This document shows positions 1 through 7,274 of a DNA stretch of 21,510 bases, one piece after another (the stretch's first letter is position 1; each line of letters starts with the position of its first letter). Location of the stretch: assembly GCA_903824455.1 (NCBI GenBank), contig CAIJWY010000044.1, forward strand, positions 1-21,510. The letters are read 5' to 3'. The DNA comes from an uncultured Micrococcales bacterium. GTDB lineage: Bacteria > Actinomycetota > Actinomycetes > Actinomycetales > Microbacteriaceae. The notes beneath the pieces are model-generated. The model made no database searches and was not told where the DNA came from. It was given only the letters and a program-made list of their open reading frames with translations. Made by a program: the position numbers and the translations under genes.

Positions 1-9
1 CACCTGCGT

Positions 10-15
10 CACAAT
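10..15 (+). promoter_or_regulatory. Putative leaderless -10 element (PH-domain gene)
   Basis: CACAAT lies six bases before the ATG at 22, the distance expected for a -10 element whose transcript begins at the start codon. The first base departs from the TANNNT pattern, and the -35 region lies outside the window. The same hexamer at the same distance precedes mtrA. Confidence 0.25.
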
Positions 16-21
16 TAACCG

Positions 22-435
22 ATGACCAACATAGCTCGCCTGCGACCACGCCTAACCCGGCTCACATTGCCGCTGGTTTGGTTGGCCCTGATCAGTGCTG
101 CCACCAGCTTTTTGTCGGTTTACGATTTGCCCGATTGGCAGCGTTACGCGATCTGGGCAGCAGCCGCTGTTTTAGCCATCATTTTGTGGTTGATTCCGTC
201 GCTAAAGTTTTCAGGCACTTTTGTAGACGTGAAATCGTCAGGGATGTTAATTTGCACCGGTTTAGGGTCTAGTCGTCGCCGTGAATTAAGTTGGGCCGAA
301 ATCGCCTCCATTAGTTATTCGCCGATGCGTGGAATTTTGATTGCCGTAAAAGACGAGCCGGAACTAATTCTTCGCGGTTATTCGAACCAGAAAGCAATTG
401 TTGCCGAACTGCAGTTGCTGCTTAAGGGAAAATAG
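22..435 (+). CDS. Small membrane protein with bacterial PH domain
   Basis: Predicted 137-residue membrane protein. Two hydrophobic segments are visible, at about residues 16-34 and 42-60, separated by a short loop. They are followed by a roughly 70-residue soluble part (66-134) with alternating strand-like stretches and a conserved-looking LSWAEIASI segment, which matches the bacterial PH (bPH) domains found behind two N-terminal helices. The specific function of this family is not established. It ends four bases before purK, so the two are probably co-transcribed; a small PH-domain protein ahead of purK is a recurring arrangement in Actinobacteria. No Shine-Dalgarno sequence precedes the ATG, but a CACAAT hexamer lies six bases upstream, compatible with a leaderless start. 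The assignment rests on hydrophobicity, size and context rather than on catalytic motifs. Confidence 0.75.
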   Translation: MTNIARLRPRLTRLTLPLVWLALISAATSFLSVYDLPDWQRYAIWAAAAVLAIILWLIPSLKFSGTFVDVKSSGMLICTGLGSSRRRELSWAEIASISYSPMRGILIAVKDEPELILRGYSNQKAIVAELQLLLKGK

Positions 436-439
436 TCAT

Positions 440-1567
440 ATGACTTTGCGAGTAGGCGTTATCGGCGGCGGGCAACTGGCGAGAATGATGACACCACCGG
501 CACTAGCTCTAGGTATCGAATTACAGGTTTTTTCGGAAACCGAGAATTCATCGGCGAGACTCGCCACCACTCGGGTTGGCGACTACACCAAGGTGGAGCA
601 GGTTCGCGAGTTTGCCAAAAACGTTGATGTGATTACCTTCGATCACGAGCATGTGCCACTTTCGGTTTTAGAAACTCTAGAAGCAGAAGGCTTTAGCATT
701 CAGCCCTCGCCAAAAGCCCTGAAGTTTGCTCAAAACAAGTTGCACATGCGTCAGCGTCTTTCCGAGCTCGGACTTCCGATGCCGGTCTGGGCCGAAATCA
801 AAACCGCCTTGGAGTTGGACAAGTTCATTTCCGAAAATGGCGGAGTGGCGATTTTGAAAACCCCGATCGGTGGTTACGACGGCAAGGGGGTGGCAGTAGT
901 TCGAACCTCTGCCGACGCATCCGAATGGCTGGAAAAGATTGATGAATTTGGCGGGTCGCTGTTAGCAGAGCAAAAAGTTAACTTTGTGCGGGAGCTAGCG
1001 CAGCTGGTGGCACGTCGACCCAGCGGGGAGCTAGCCACCTGGGGCTTGGTTCAAACCGTTCAGCGCAATGGCGTCTGCGCCGAAGTACTTTCACCTGCCC
1101 CGAACTCAGCCAACACCGAATCCGCCGCCAAGATTGCCGAAACCGTGGCCATCGAACTCGGCGTTACCGGCGTGCTGGCCGTGGAAATGTTTGAAACCGA
1201 GACTGGTGAGCTTTACATAAACGAACTGGCAATGCGCCCGCACAATTCTGGTCACTTCACAATTGAGGGTTCAATCACAAGTCAGTTCGAGCAGCATCTT
1301 CGTGCGGTGCTCGACTTACCGCTGGGCTCAACGACCCCAACGGCAGCGCACAGTGTGATGATTAACCTGCTCGGCGTGAACAACACCAATGACTTCGTTT
1401 CCTTATATCCGGAAGCAATGAAGGCTCACCCGACTGCTAAGTTTCACACCTACGGAAAAGCGGCTCGTGAGGGTCGAAAAATGGGTCACGTCACGGTAGT
1501 TGGCAACAATGCCGAAACCGTTTTGGCTGAGGCTCGCGCCGCGGCTAGCGTGTGCCTAAAAGGCTAA
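440..1567 (+). CDS. purK: N5-carboxyaminoimidazole ribonucleotide synthase (PurK)
   Basis: Cytoplasmic ATP-grasp enzyme of de novo purine synthesis. It uses ATP and bicarbonate to convert AIR to N5-CAIR, which PurE then rearranges. The 375-residue product has the usual family length. The N-terminal nucleotide-fold motif VGVIGGGQLARMM is followed by a DHEHVP segment typical of PurK, an ATP-grasp loop KTPIGGYDGKG, and the C-terminal catalytic signature NELAMRPHNSGHFTIEG. The ATG at 440 is chosen because the PurK fold begins at once and an AAGGGA sequence lies about 11 bases upstream. The frame stays open to 398, but those extra 14 residues lie inside the upstream gene and do not resemble PurK. 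purE follows 30 bases downstream, supporting a purK-purE unit. Confidence 0.97.
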   Translation: MTLRVGVIGGGQLARMMTPPALALGIELQVFSETENSSARLATTRVGDYTKVEQVREFAKNVDVITFDHEHVPLSVLETLEAEGFSIQPSPKALKFAQNKLHMRQRLSELGLPMPVWAEIKTALELDKFISENGGVAILKTPIGGYDGKGVAVVRTSADASEWLEKIDEFGGSLLAEQKVNFVRELAQLVARRPSGELATWGLVQTVQRNGVCAEVLSPAPNSANTESAAKIAETVAIELGVTGVLAVEMFETETGELYINELAMRPHNSGHFTIEGSITSQFEQHLRAVLDLPLGSTTPTAAHSVMINLLGVNNTNDFVSLYPEAMKAHPTAKFHTYGKAAREGRKMGHVTVVGNNAETVLAEARAAASVCLKG

Positions 1568-1583
1568 AAAGGCATCACCCGCC

Positions 1584-1589
1584 TAAAAT
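1584..1589 (+). promoter_or_regulatory. Putative leaderless -10 element before purE
   Basis: TAAAAT fits the actinobacterial -10 pattern TANNNT and ends eight bases before the purE ATG at 1598, where no Shine-Dalgarno sequence is visible. No good -35 match lies at the usual distance, so it may be weak or secondary to readthrough from purK. Confidence 0.35.
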
Positions 1590-1597
1590 TGAGTCTT

Positions 1598-2092
1598 ATG
1601 AGCACACCTGTGGTTGGCGTAGTTATGGGATCAGATTCCGACTGGAACGTGATGTCCGACGCCGTGGAAGCACTGAAAGAATTCGGCATCGAGTACGAGG
1701 TTGAGGTTCTTTCCGCACACCGCACCCCAGAACGGATGATCGAGTGGGGTAAAGCCGCTGCCGACCGAGGCATCAAGGTAATTATCGCTGGGGCTGGAGG
1801 CGCCGCCCACCTGCCAGGGATGTTGGCATCCGTTACCACTTTGCCGGTGGTTGGAGTGCCGGTTCCACTGGCGGCACTCGACGGACTCGACTCACTTCTA
1901 TCGATAGTGCAGATGCCCGCGGGAATACCGGTTGCCACCGTCTCCATCGGGGGTGCTCGTAATGCGGGTATCTTGGCTGCTCGCATTCTCGGTGCATTCG
2001 ATGAAAAGTTGTCGGCCAAACTGCAGGCTTTCACCGAAACACTAAAAACCTCTGTATCCGAAAAGAACGAGAAACTAAAATCTCAAATCTAG
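1598..2092 (+). CDS. purE: N5-carboxyaminoimidazole ribonucleotide mutase (PurE)
   Basis: Class I PurE, which converts N5-CAIR to CAIR in the step after PurK. The 164-residue product contains the hallmark motifs in order: MGSDSDW near residues 10-16, SAHRTP near 39-44 with the catalytic histidine, the GAGGAAHLPGM loop, and the late segment GGARNAGILAARI. The ATG at 1598 is chosen because it directly precedes the conserved TPVVGVVMGSDSDW start; an in-frame TTG at 1589 would add only three residues. There is no clear ribosome binding site, and a TAAAAT hexamer eight bases upstream suggests a leaderless transcript, although readthrough from purK is also likely. The tail after about residue 135 is lysine-rich and probably flexible. 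Confidence 0.97.
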   Translation: MSTPVVGVVMGSDSDWNVMSDAVEALKEFGIEYEVEVLSAHRTPERMIEWGKAAADRGIKVIIAGAGGAAHLPGMLASVTTLPVVGVPVPLAALDGLDSLLSIVQMPAGIPVATVSIGGARNAGILAARILGAFDEKLSAKLQAFTETLKTSVSEKNEKLKSQI

Positions 2093-2142
2093 GTCAGCGC
2101 CGCAGCCCGTTCCGCGACGTTGAACGAGCCGACAGTAATCAG

Positions 2143-3426
2143 TTGCGCAAACGGGCCTGGTGGCTTCTCATCCTCGGCGGATTTTTCCCCGGCACCGCTC
2201 AAATTCTTGGCGGCAATCGCAGACTGGGACGTTTCGCCATTCGCTTCACGCTTATCAATGTGGGTCTAGTGGCATTGGCCACCCTAGTATTTTTCATCAA
2301 CAGGAGCTGGTTGGTTTCGCTGGTAACGGTGCCGTTCATCACCACAGTCCTCGGTTGGTACCTGTGGTTCTTTGGTGCACTTTTTGCTTTGGTGATGCTA
2401 GACGCCCTTCGACTGGCTCAGCTAGGGAGAATCGTTGGCAGGTCTCGCTGGTATCTGCTCGGTTCCTTTTTGGTCGTCGGTGTCTTGGGCACGAGTTCGA
2501 TTGTGTATGCCGGAAACATTTCTACAGCGAGCGCGTCTGCCATTGGCTCTATTTTCAACCAGGGTGGTGGCACCCAACCAATCGACGGACGATACAACAT
2601 TTTGGTGCTGGGCTCCGATGCCGGTAGCGACCGGTTTGGGGTTCGACCAGACAGCATCTCGATTTTCAGCATCAGTGCCACTACCGGAAAAGTCGCCGTT
2701 ATTGGAATTCCTCGCGGCCTCGAAAAGGTTCCCTTTAGTGCAGACTCCCCGTTATGGAAGGTCTATCCAAACGGCTGGAATTGTCTGAATGAGTGTTTGA
2801 TCAACGCTCTATACAAAAACGTGATGGACAACCACCAAGAGCTCTATCCCGACGCGACCAAGCTAGGTTCCACCGCAGGTGTTGAAGCCACCAAAGACGC
2901 GGTTGAAGGGGTAACCGGGCTCAAAATATCCAGCTACGTGATGGTTGAAATGAATGCCGTCACCAAACTGGTTGATGCTCTTGGCGGGGTTCGACTAAAC
3001 GTGAAGGTGCGCTTGCCGATCGGAGGTCAAGCCGATGACGGCTCAGACGCCAGAGAGTGGATCGAAGTAGGTGACAACCAACCTATGGACGGCTATCACG
3101 CTCTTTGGTATGCGCGTTCTCGCCACACCACCTCCGACTTCGATCGCATGCGCCGACAAAAAGAAGTTCAGGCGGCCATTTTGAAGCAGGTTAGCCCGGA
3201 GGTTATCTTTACTAAGTTTGAGAAGCTCGCCGAAGTAGGAAAGTCACTGGTTACCACCGACATCCCTAAGGGCATGATTCCGACCTATTTGGAGTTAGCC
3301 AACAAAGCCAAAAAACGCGGGCTTAAGGTGCTCGACCTTGTCCCAGATAAGGGATACCACCCGGGTAACCCAGACTACGTAGCAATTCGAACCGCGGTCA
3401 CGAAAATCGTTTCTGAAAATAAGTAA
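2143..3426 (+). CDS. LytR-CpsA-Psr (LCP) family cell-wall glycopolymer ligase
   Basis: LCP enzymes transfer lipid-linked glycopolymers (teichoic acids, arabinogalactan, capsule) to peptidoglycan on the outer face of the membrane. The 427-residue product has several N-terminal hydrophobic segments (about residues 7-20, 35-52, 56-72, 74-92 and 104-123). This is more than the single anchor of classical LytR and resembles an actinobacterial subgroup. The LCP catalytic domain covers about 150-350. It shows NILVLGSDAG near 152, the RPDSI motif near 168, IPRG at 189-192, and the late basic motif ARSRHTTSDFDRMRRQKE at 324-341 with its conserved Arg and Asp residues. The start is TTG at 2143, the only ATG, GTG or TTG in this frame after the upstream stop at 2002-2004, and it has no convincing ribosome binding site. 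The exporter and transferase genes downstream suggest that it attaches the polymer they make. Confidence 0.93.
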   Translation: MRKRAWWLLILGGFFPGTAQILGGNRRLGRFAIRFTLINVGLVALATLVFFINRSWLVSLVTVPFITTVLGWYLWFFGALFALVMLDALRLAQLGRIVGRSRWYLLGSFLVVGVLGTSSIVYAGNISTASASAIGSIFNQGGGTQPIDGRYNILVLGSDAGSDRFGVRPDSISIFSISATTGKVAVIGIPRGLEKVPFSADSPLWKVYPNGWNCLNECLINALYKNVMDNHQELYPDATKLGSTAGVEATKDAVEGVTGLKISSYVMVEMNAVTKLVDALGGVRLNVKVRLPIGGQADDGSDAREWIEVGDNQPMDGYHALWYARSRHTTSDFDRMRRQKEVQAAILKQVSPEVIFTKFEKLAEVGKSLVTTDIPKGMIPTYLELANKAKKRGLKVLDLVPDKGYHPGNPDYVAIRTAVTKIVSENK

Positions 3427-3430
3427 CAAC

Positions 3431-3436
3431 TAAACT
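3431..3436 (+). promoter_or_regulatory. Putative -10 element of the polymer export operon
   Basis: TAAACT lies in the 47-base gap between the LCP gene and the ABC permease, and would give a leader of about 30 bases carrying the GGAGAG ribosome binding site at 3462-3467. The same hexamer recurs in both directions ahead of ahcY and the metallopeptidase gene. The -35 region is poor (TTTCTG at 3410-3415 with a 15-base spacer). Confidence 0.35.
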
Positions 3437-3473
3437 TCTTTGAGAACATACCTGAACGAGCGGAGAGTCGAAA

Positions 3474-4331
3474 ATGAGTAGCGAACAATACGCACTTTCG
3501 CATGGCTTAAAGAAGGTCGGGGCTCGTCCGACACTTTTCAAATACATTCGAGAAGCATTCTCACGAATTGATTTCGCCTACACGCTAGCGAGTTACGGAA
3601 ATGAAGCTACCAACGCAAAAAGCCGTTTGGGTAGTTGGTGGAATATTTTGCTCCCAACTATTCAGGCTTCAACTTACGGGCTCATCTTCGGCCTGATTTT
3701 GGGTGCCAGCAAGCCTGACAATTTTCTGCCATTTTTATTTACCGGTGTTTTCCTGTTTGGTTTTTTTCAAGGAAGCTTCACTAATGGCGCCAGCTCGATT
3801 GTGAACCGATCGGGCTTGGTGCGAAGCCTTAGTTTTCCCAGGGTGCTTTTGCCGCTCTCCGTTATCATTTCTCAGGCAATTGCACTAATTCCACAGCTAT
3901 TGGTTTTGGCGGTACTGCTGGTCGTGGTTCAGGGATTCGGAAGTATCACCTTTGGTTGGCTGATGATGGTTCCACTATTGGCAGTGATGTTCATCTTCAA
4001 CTTTGGTGTGGCGATGGTGATGGCACGCATCACCGTTCACGTGCAAGATTTGAGCAAGTTGGTTCCGTTTTTCAATCGAGTGTTGTTTTATGTGAGCGGG
4101 GTGTTCTTTTCACTCGAAAAAATCTTTACTGATCCAGACAACATTTGGGGAAAACTAATCCAGTTCAATCCAATTTTCGATTTCCTGAATCTGGCCCGCG
4201 GATACCTTGTTCACGGATACTCTGTTCGCCCTGAGGAATGGATTTCCATACTTATTTGGTCATTTGGTTTAGCTATTTTTGGTTTGGTTTTCTTCTGGAG
4301 TGCGGAGGAGCGTTATGGCCGCGAAGACTAA
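3474..4331 (+). CDS. ABC-2 type polysaccharide/teichoic acid exporter permease (Wzm/TagG-like)
   Basis: Integral membrane half of an ABC exporter that carries a lipid-linked polymer from the inner to the outer leaflet. The 285-residue product has an N-terminal amphipathic region with the family-typical SRLGSWWNILLPTIQ segment (about 50-64). Six hydrophobic segments follow, at about 58-77, 84-103, 124-153, 160-186, 198-213 and 256-275. The stretch FNPIFDFLNLARGY (231-244) is characteristic of polysaccharide ABC-2 permeases, which share NPhhphlelhR-like residues here. The ATG at 3474 has a good GGAGAG site six bases upstream. The stop overlaps the ATPase start by 17 bases, so the two subunits are translationally coupled. 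The substrate cannot be read directly; the TagB/TagF-like gene downstream favours a glycerol- or polyol-phosphate polymer. Confidence 0.93.
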   Translation: MSSEQYALSHGLKKVGARPTLFKYIREAFSRIDFAYTLASYGNEATNAKSRLGSWWNILLPTIQASTYGLIFGLILGASKPDNFLPFLFTGVFLFGFFQGSFTNGASSIVNRSGLVRSLSFPRVLLPLSVIISQAIALIPQLLVLAVLLVVVQGFGSITFGWLMMVPLLAVMFIFNFGVAMVMARITVHVQDLSKLVPFFNRVLFYVSGVFFSLEKIFTDPDNIWGKLIQFNPIFDFLNLARGYLVHGYSVRPEEWISILIWSFGLAIFGLVFFWSAEERYGRED

Positions 4332-5094
4332 AATCGCACCCGAGCGAAAGCCGGTGGTGGTAGTTGACAACGCCCACATCGTTTACAAAGTATTAGCTTC
4401 GGGAAGGCGCGCTACACGTGGCCTGCTCGGCGGCGGTTTGCTTTCCAAGAAGATGGAAGTTCGAGAGGTACACGCCATAAAAGGCGTTACCTTCACCATC
4501 TACGAAGGCGAGTCGGTTGGAATTATCGGCAGCAACGGTTCTGGAAAGTCGTCGTTGATGCGTTCTCTGGCTGGGTTGACGCCTCTAAGCCAAGGGGCTA
4601 TCTACTCATTTGCAAGGCCAACGCTTCTCGGCGTTGGAGCCGTGCTGCTGCCAGATTTATCTGGTGAAAAGAATATCCTTTTGGGCGGCTTGGCTATGGG
4701 ATTCGATAAACAGGAAATTAATTCTCGAGTTGATTCGATTGCCGACTTTGCCGGACTTCAAGAGTTCGTGACTTATCCAATGCGCACTTACTCCTCTGGT
4801 ATGTCTGCTCGTCTTCGCTTTGCCATTGCGGCCGCCAAAGACCACGATATTTTGATCATCGACGAGGCACTTGCCGTGGGGGATCAAGAGTTCCGCAACA
4901 GGGCCGAGGCTCGAATGCGCGAGTTGCATCGTAATGCGGGAACAGTGTTTCTAGTCAGCCACAGCATGAAGTCAATCCTCGACACCTGTAATCGCGTGAT
5001 CTGGATCGAGAAGGGTGAGCTGCGAATGGATGGCGAACCGAAGAAAGTCATCAGCGCCTACAACAAATTCGTCGGCACAACCACCATCGACTAG
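4315..5094 (+). CDS. ABC exporter ATPase (Wzt/TagH-like)
   Basis: Cytoplasmic ATPase powering the permease encoded just upstream. The 259-residue product has Walker A GSNGSGKSS at 72-80, signature YSSGMSARLRFA at 159-170, Walker B ILIIDE at 179-184 with catalytic Glu184, and the H-loop histidine in VSHSM at 216. The region 18-60, including EVHAIKGVTFTIYEGE, is typical of the Wzt/TagH subgroup. It ends soon after the nucleotide-binding domain, so it lacks the extra C-terminal carbohydrate-binding domain of O-antigen Wzt proteins that recognise a modified chain end; this suggests a TagH-short or O2a-like mode of export. The start at 4315 is chosen for the GGAGGAG ribosome binding site at 4304-4310. 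The frame is open to 4279, but the extra residues overlap the permease and look unrelated. Confidence 0.95.
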   Translation: MAAKTKIAPERKPVVVVDNAHIVYKVLASGRRATRGLLGGGLLSKKMEVREVHAIKGVTFTIYEGESVGIIGSNGSGKSSLMRSLAGLTPLSQGAIYSFARPTLLGVGAVLLPDLSGEKNILLGGLAMGFDKQEINSRVDSIADFAGLQEFVTYPMRTYSSGMSARLRFAIAAAKDHDILIIDEALAVGDQEFRNRAEARMRELHRNAGTVFLVSHSMKSILDTCNRVIWIEKGELRMDGEPKKVISAYNKFVGTTTID

Positions 5095-5097
5095 ATC

Positions 5098-6075
5098 ATG
5101 GCAAACAAGGCGCCCAAGGTTTCGGTAATCATGCCGGTGCTAAACGAAGAGCACCACCTGACCGCGGCAGTAGCTTCAGTATTAGCTCAAAACTTCGATG
5201 GTGAATTGCTTATAGCTCTTGGGCCATCCACCGACGGCACCGATAAGGTTGCCGCAAAGCTTGCCAAGTCCGATGCCCGAATTCGACTGGTGCCAAACCC
5301 TCGGGGTTTAACTACGGTTGGCATGAATCTCTGCATTAAGCAGGCCAGGCACGACTACATTGTGCGCGTCGATGCCCACAGTGAACCGACGCCGAATTAC
5401 ATTTCTAGAGGTGTTGAAATTTTGAACGAGACGGGCGCCGACCTGCTCGGGGGAGTAATGGCGGCGAGGGGTAAAACCCTATTCCAGCGCTCCGTTGCTT
5501 GGGCCTACAACAGCCGTTTCGGATTAGGCGGTGCGGCGTATCACGTTGGTGGCAAAGCTGGAGAAGCCGAAAGCGCTTATCTTGGCATCTTTCGAAAGAG
5601 TGCCCTGGAACGCGTTAGCGGTTACGACGAAAGCATCATTCGTGGCGAAGACTGGGACCTCGCTCAGAGAATCAAAGCCGCTGGCTCGCTAGTGTGGTTC
5701 AGCCCCGAGCTCTCAGTTATCTATTGGCCTCGTTCCAGCTGGACCGGGTTGGTGAAACAGTTTTACTCAACCGGAGTTTGGCGTGGGGATCTCACCAAAC
5801 GCAATCTAGCCAGAACCTCGCCGCGCTACTTCATTCCACCGGCGTTGGTTGTTTCTCTCGCACTTGGAAACGTTTTGGCAATTCTGGGCTTTACCCCTGG
5901 CTGGGCTCCGCTAATTTCTTATCTGGCAGCAATCGTGGCAGTTGGTCTAATGGCGAAACTAGCTCCGGTGCCGCTGGTGCTCGCAACCATGCACCTGTCT
6001 TGGGGGTTCGGGTTTATCGTTGGGATCCTTCGAGGTGCTTCCGGCACAATTGACCGAAGTCGGGTGACCAAGTGA
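5098..6075 (+). CDS. Family 2 glycosyltransferase with C-terminal membrane segments
   Basis: Predicted membrane-associated GT-A fold glycosyltransferase of family 2, 325 residues. The N-terminus VSVIMPVLNEEHHL (8-21) is the classic GT2 nucleotide-sugar binding strand. A DxH/DxD-like metal site is seen in VRVDAHSEP (89-97), the general-base region in RGEDWDLAQRI (182-192), and a late QFYSTGVWRG (221-230) comparable to the Q/RxxRW-type element. Two or three hydrophobic segments follow at about 247-266, 270-292 and 295-312. The layout is like ExoA-type succinoglycan transferases, but the sugar and acceptor cannot be read. Its ATG begins three bases after the ATPase stop with little ribosome binding site, suggesting coupling. 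It shares a four-base overlap (GTGA) with the next gene, placing both in the polymer operon. Confidence 0.9.
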   Translation: MANKAPKVSVIMPVLNEEHHLTAAVASVLAQNFDGELLIALGPSTDGTDKVAAKLAKSDARIRLVPNPRGLTTVGMNLCIKQARHDYIVRVDAHSEPTPNYISRGVEILNETGADLLGGVMAARGKTLFQRSVAWAYNSRFGLGGAAYHVGGKAGEAESAYLGIFRKSALERVSGYDESIIRGEDWDLAQRIKAAGSLVWFSPELSVIYWPRSSWTGLVKQFYSTGVWRGDLTKRNLARTSPRYFIPPALVVSLALGNVLAILGFTPGWAPLISYLAAIVAVGLMAKLAPVPLVLATMHLSWGFGFIVGILRGASGTIDRSRVTK

Positions 6076-7238
6076 AGCTGAAGGCCTACACCCCAGGACG
6101 AATTCTCGGGGCACTGCGCCGCCGAGGTTTGGCCTATCTGAAAAAAGTTCAGTATCGTCCGGGAGTGTCACCAATCAAACGCGGCACCGTGCTGTTTGAT
6201 GCCTTCAACGGAAAAGCTATTGGCGATAGCCCGCTGGATATCTTCCTCCAGTTACAAAAAGATCGTCCTGATCTCAAGTTTTTTTGGACTGTAAGCGGGA
6301 ATTCGAAGGCGCCAGCCGGCTCGGTTGGGCTGAGGTTTGAGTCGAAAGCATGGTTCGAGGCGCTGGCGACGTCGGAGTATTTAGTGGCAAACTCGGCCCT
6401 GCCCTGGTATTTCAAAAAGGTCGACGGGCAAACCTACTTGCAAACCTGGCACGGTACCCCACTCAAACGATTGGTTCGCGACCTACCCGAAGGCGAGCTG
6501 ACTCAAAGCTATCTCGACCTCATGAGTCGCGAAGCCAAAGCTTGGGACTATCTAATTAGTCCAAATCCGTATTCCAGCGAAATTTTTCCAAAAGCATTCG
6601 GCTACACCGGCAAGGTTTTGGAAACCGGCTACCCCAGAAATGATCGTCTAACCACCCACACGGCAGCCGATCGCCAAGCGATCCGCACCAAACTTGGAGT
6701 TACCGATTCGAAAACCATTTTGGCTCTCTATGCACCAACCTGGCGAGACAATCAGCGAACGGTAAGCGGAAGCTGGGAAGCGGTTAGCTACCTAGATCCA
6801 GAGATGGTCTACCCGGAAGGTGTGCAGGTGATGTTCCGCGGACATACCAATACCGCGCCATCGAAGAACACCGGGTCAGCCATCGATGTGACTGCATACC
6901 CAGATATCACCGAGCTTTACATTGCCGCCGATGTTCTGATTACCGATTATTCGTCGGTGATGTTCGACTATTCGATAACAGGAAAACCGATTCTGTTTCT
7001 AGCCCCAGATATCGACCGCTACCGATCCGAGCGAGGGTTCTACTTCGACTTTGAAGCAGAGGCTCCAGGCCCCATATTGAAAACTGCCAGAGATGTATTG
7101 GAAACTCTGGGAAAACTCCCAGAAATCGCGAAGGGCTTCCAGAGCGCTTATAAACACTGGCAACAGAAGTTCAATTCGCTCGAGGACGGGAAGGCGGCGA
7201 AGCGAGTCACTGGTGCTGTTTGGGCTGGTCGCGAATAG
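6072..7238 (+). CDS. CDP-glycerol glycerophosphotransferase family protein (TagB/TagF-like)
   Basis: Predicted peripheral membrane enzyme transferring glycerol-phosphate or a related polyol-phosphate to a lipid-linked acceptor in teichoic-acid synthesis. The 388-residue product matches the glyphos_transf family: QTWHGTPLKRL at 124-134, SPNPYSSEIF near 163-172, APTWRDN at 221-227, FRGHTN at 255-260 and DYSSVMFDYSITGKP at 292-306. The histidines in HGTP and RGH and the DYSS serines are the conserved catalytic and CDP-binding positions. It starts at GTG 6072, overlapping the upstream TGA by four bases. The length is close to TagB and shorter than many polymerising TagF proteins, so it may be a primer or short-chain transferase rather than a polymerase. 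No CDP-glycerol-producing gene (TagD-like) is present in the window. Confidence 0.93.
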   Translation: MKLKAYTPGRILGALRRRGLAYLKKVQYRPGVSPIKRGTVLFDAFNGKAIGDSPLDIFLQLQKDRPDLKFFWTVSGNSKAPAGSVGLRFESKAWFEALATSEYLVANSALPWYFKKVDGQTYLQTWHGTPLKRLVRDLPEGELTQSYLDLMSREAKAWDYLISPNPYSSEIFPKAFGYTGKVLETGYPRNDRLTTHTAADRQAIRTKLGVTDSKTILALYAPTWRDNQRTVSGSWEAVSYLDPEMVYPEGVQVMFRGHTNTAPSKNTGSAIDVTAYPDITELYIAADVLITDYSSVMFDYSITGKPILFLAPDIDRYRSERGFYFDFEAEAPGPILKTARDVLETLGKLPEIAKGFQSAYKHWQQKFNSLEDGKAAKRVTGAVWAGRE

Positions 7239-7240
7239 GC

Positions 7241-7246
7241 TAGAAG
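7241..7246 (+). promoter_or_regulatory. Possible -10 element before the lipoprotein gene
   Basis: The 36-base gap contains TAGGCTAGAAGT, an AT-leaning stretch with overlapping TAGGCT (7236-7241) and TAGAAG (7241-7246) hexamers. A TTGGGC at 7220-7225 could act as -35 for the latter with a 15-base spacer. A transcript from here would carry the GGAGG ribosome binding site at 7264-7268. Confidence 0.25.
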
Positions 7247-7274
7247 TGGTAGTCCTAGGAATTGGAGGACGCAC

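Noticed and set aside
1570..1584. Terminator between purK and purE (AGGC, 7-base loop, GCCT)
   Set aside because: The stem is only four base pairs, has no proper T-tract, and lies between two genes of the same pathway likely to be co-transcribed.
1564..2034. 156-residue open frame antisense to purE
   Set aside because: It lies entirely opposite a gene with full PurE motifs, is rich in Ser, Pro, Ala and Thr as expected for a shadow frame, and has no ribosome binding site or recognisable domain.
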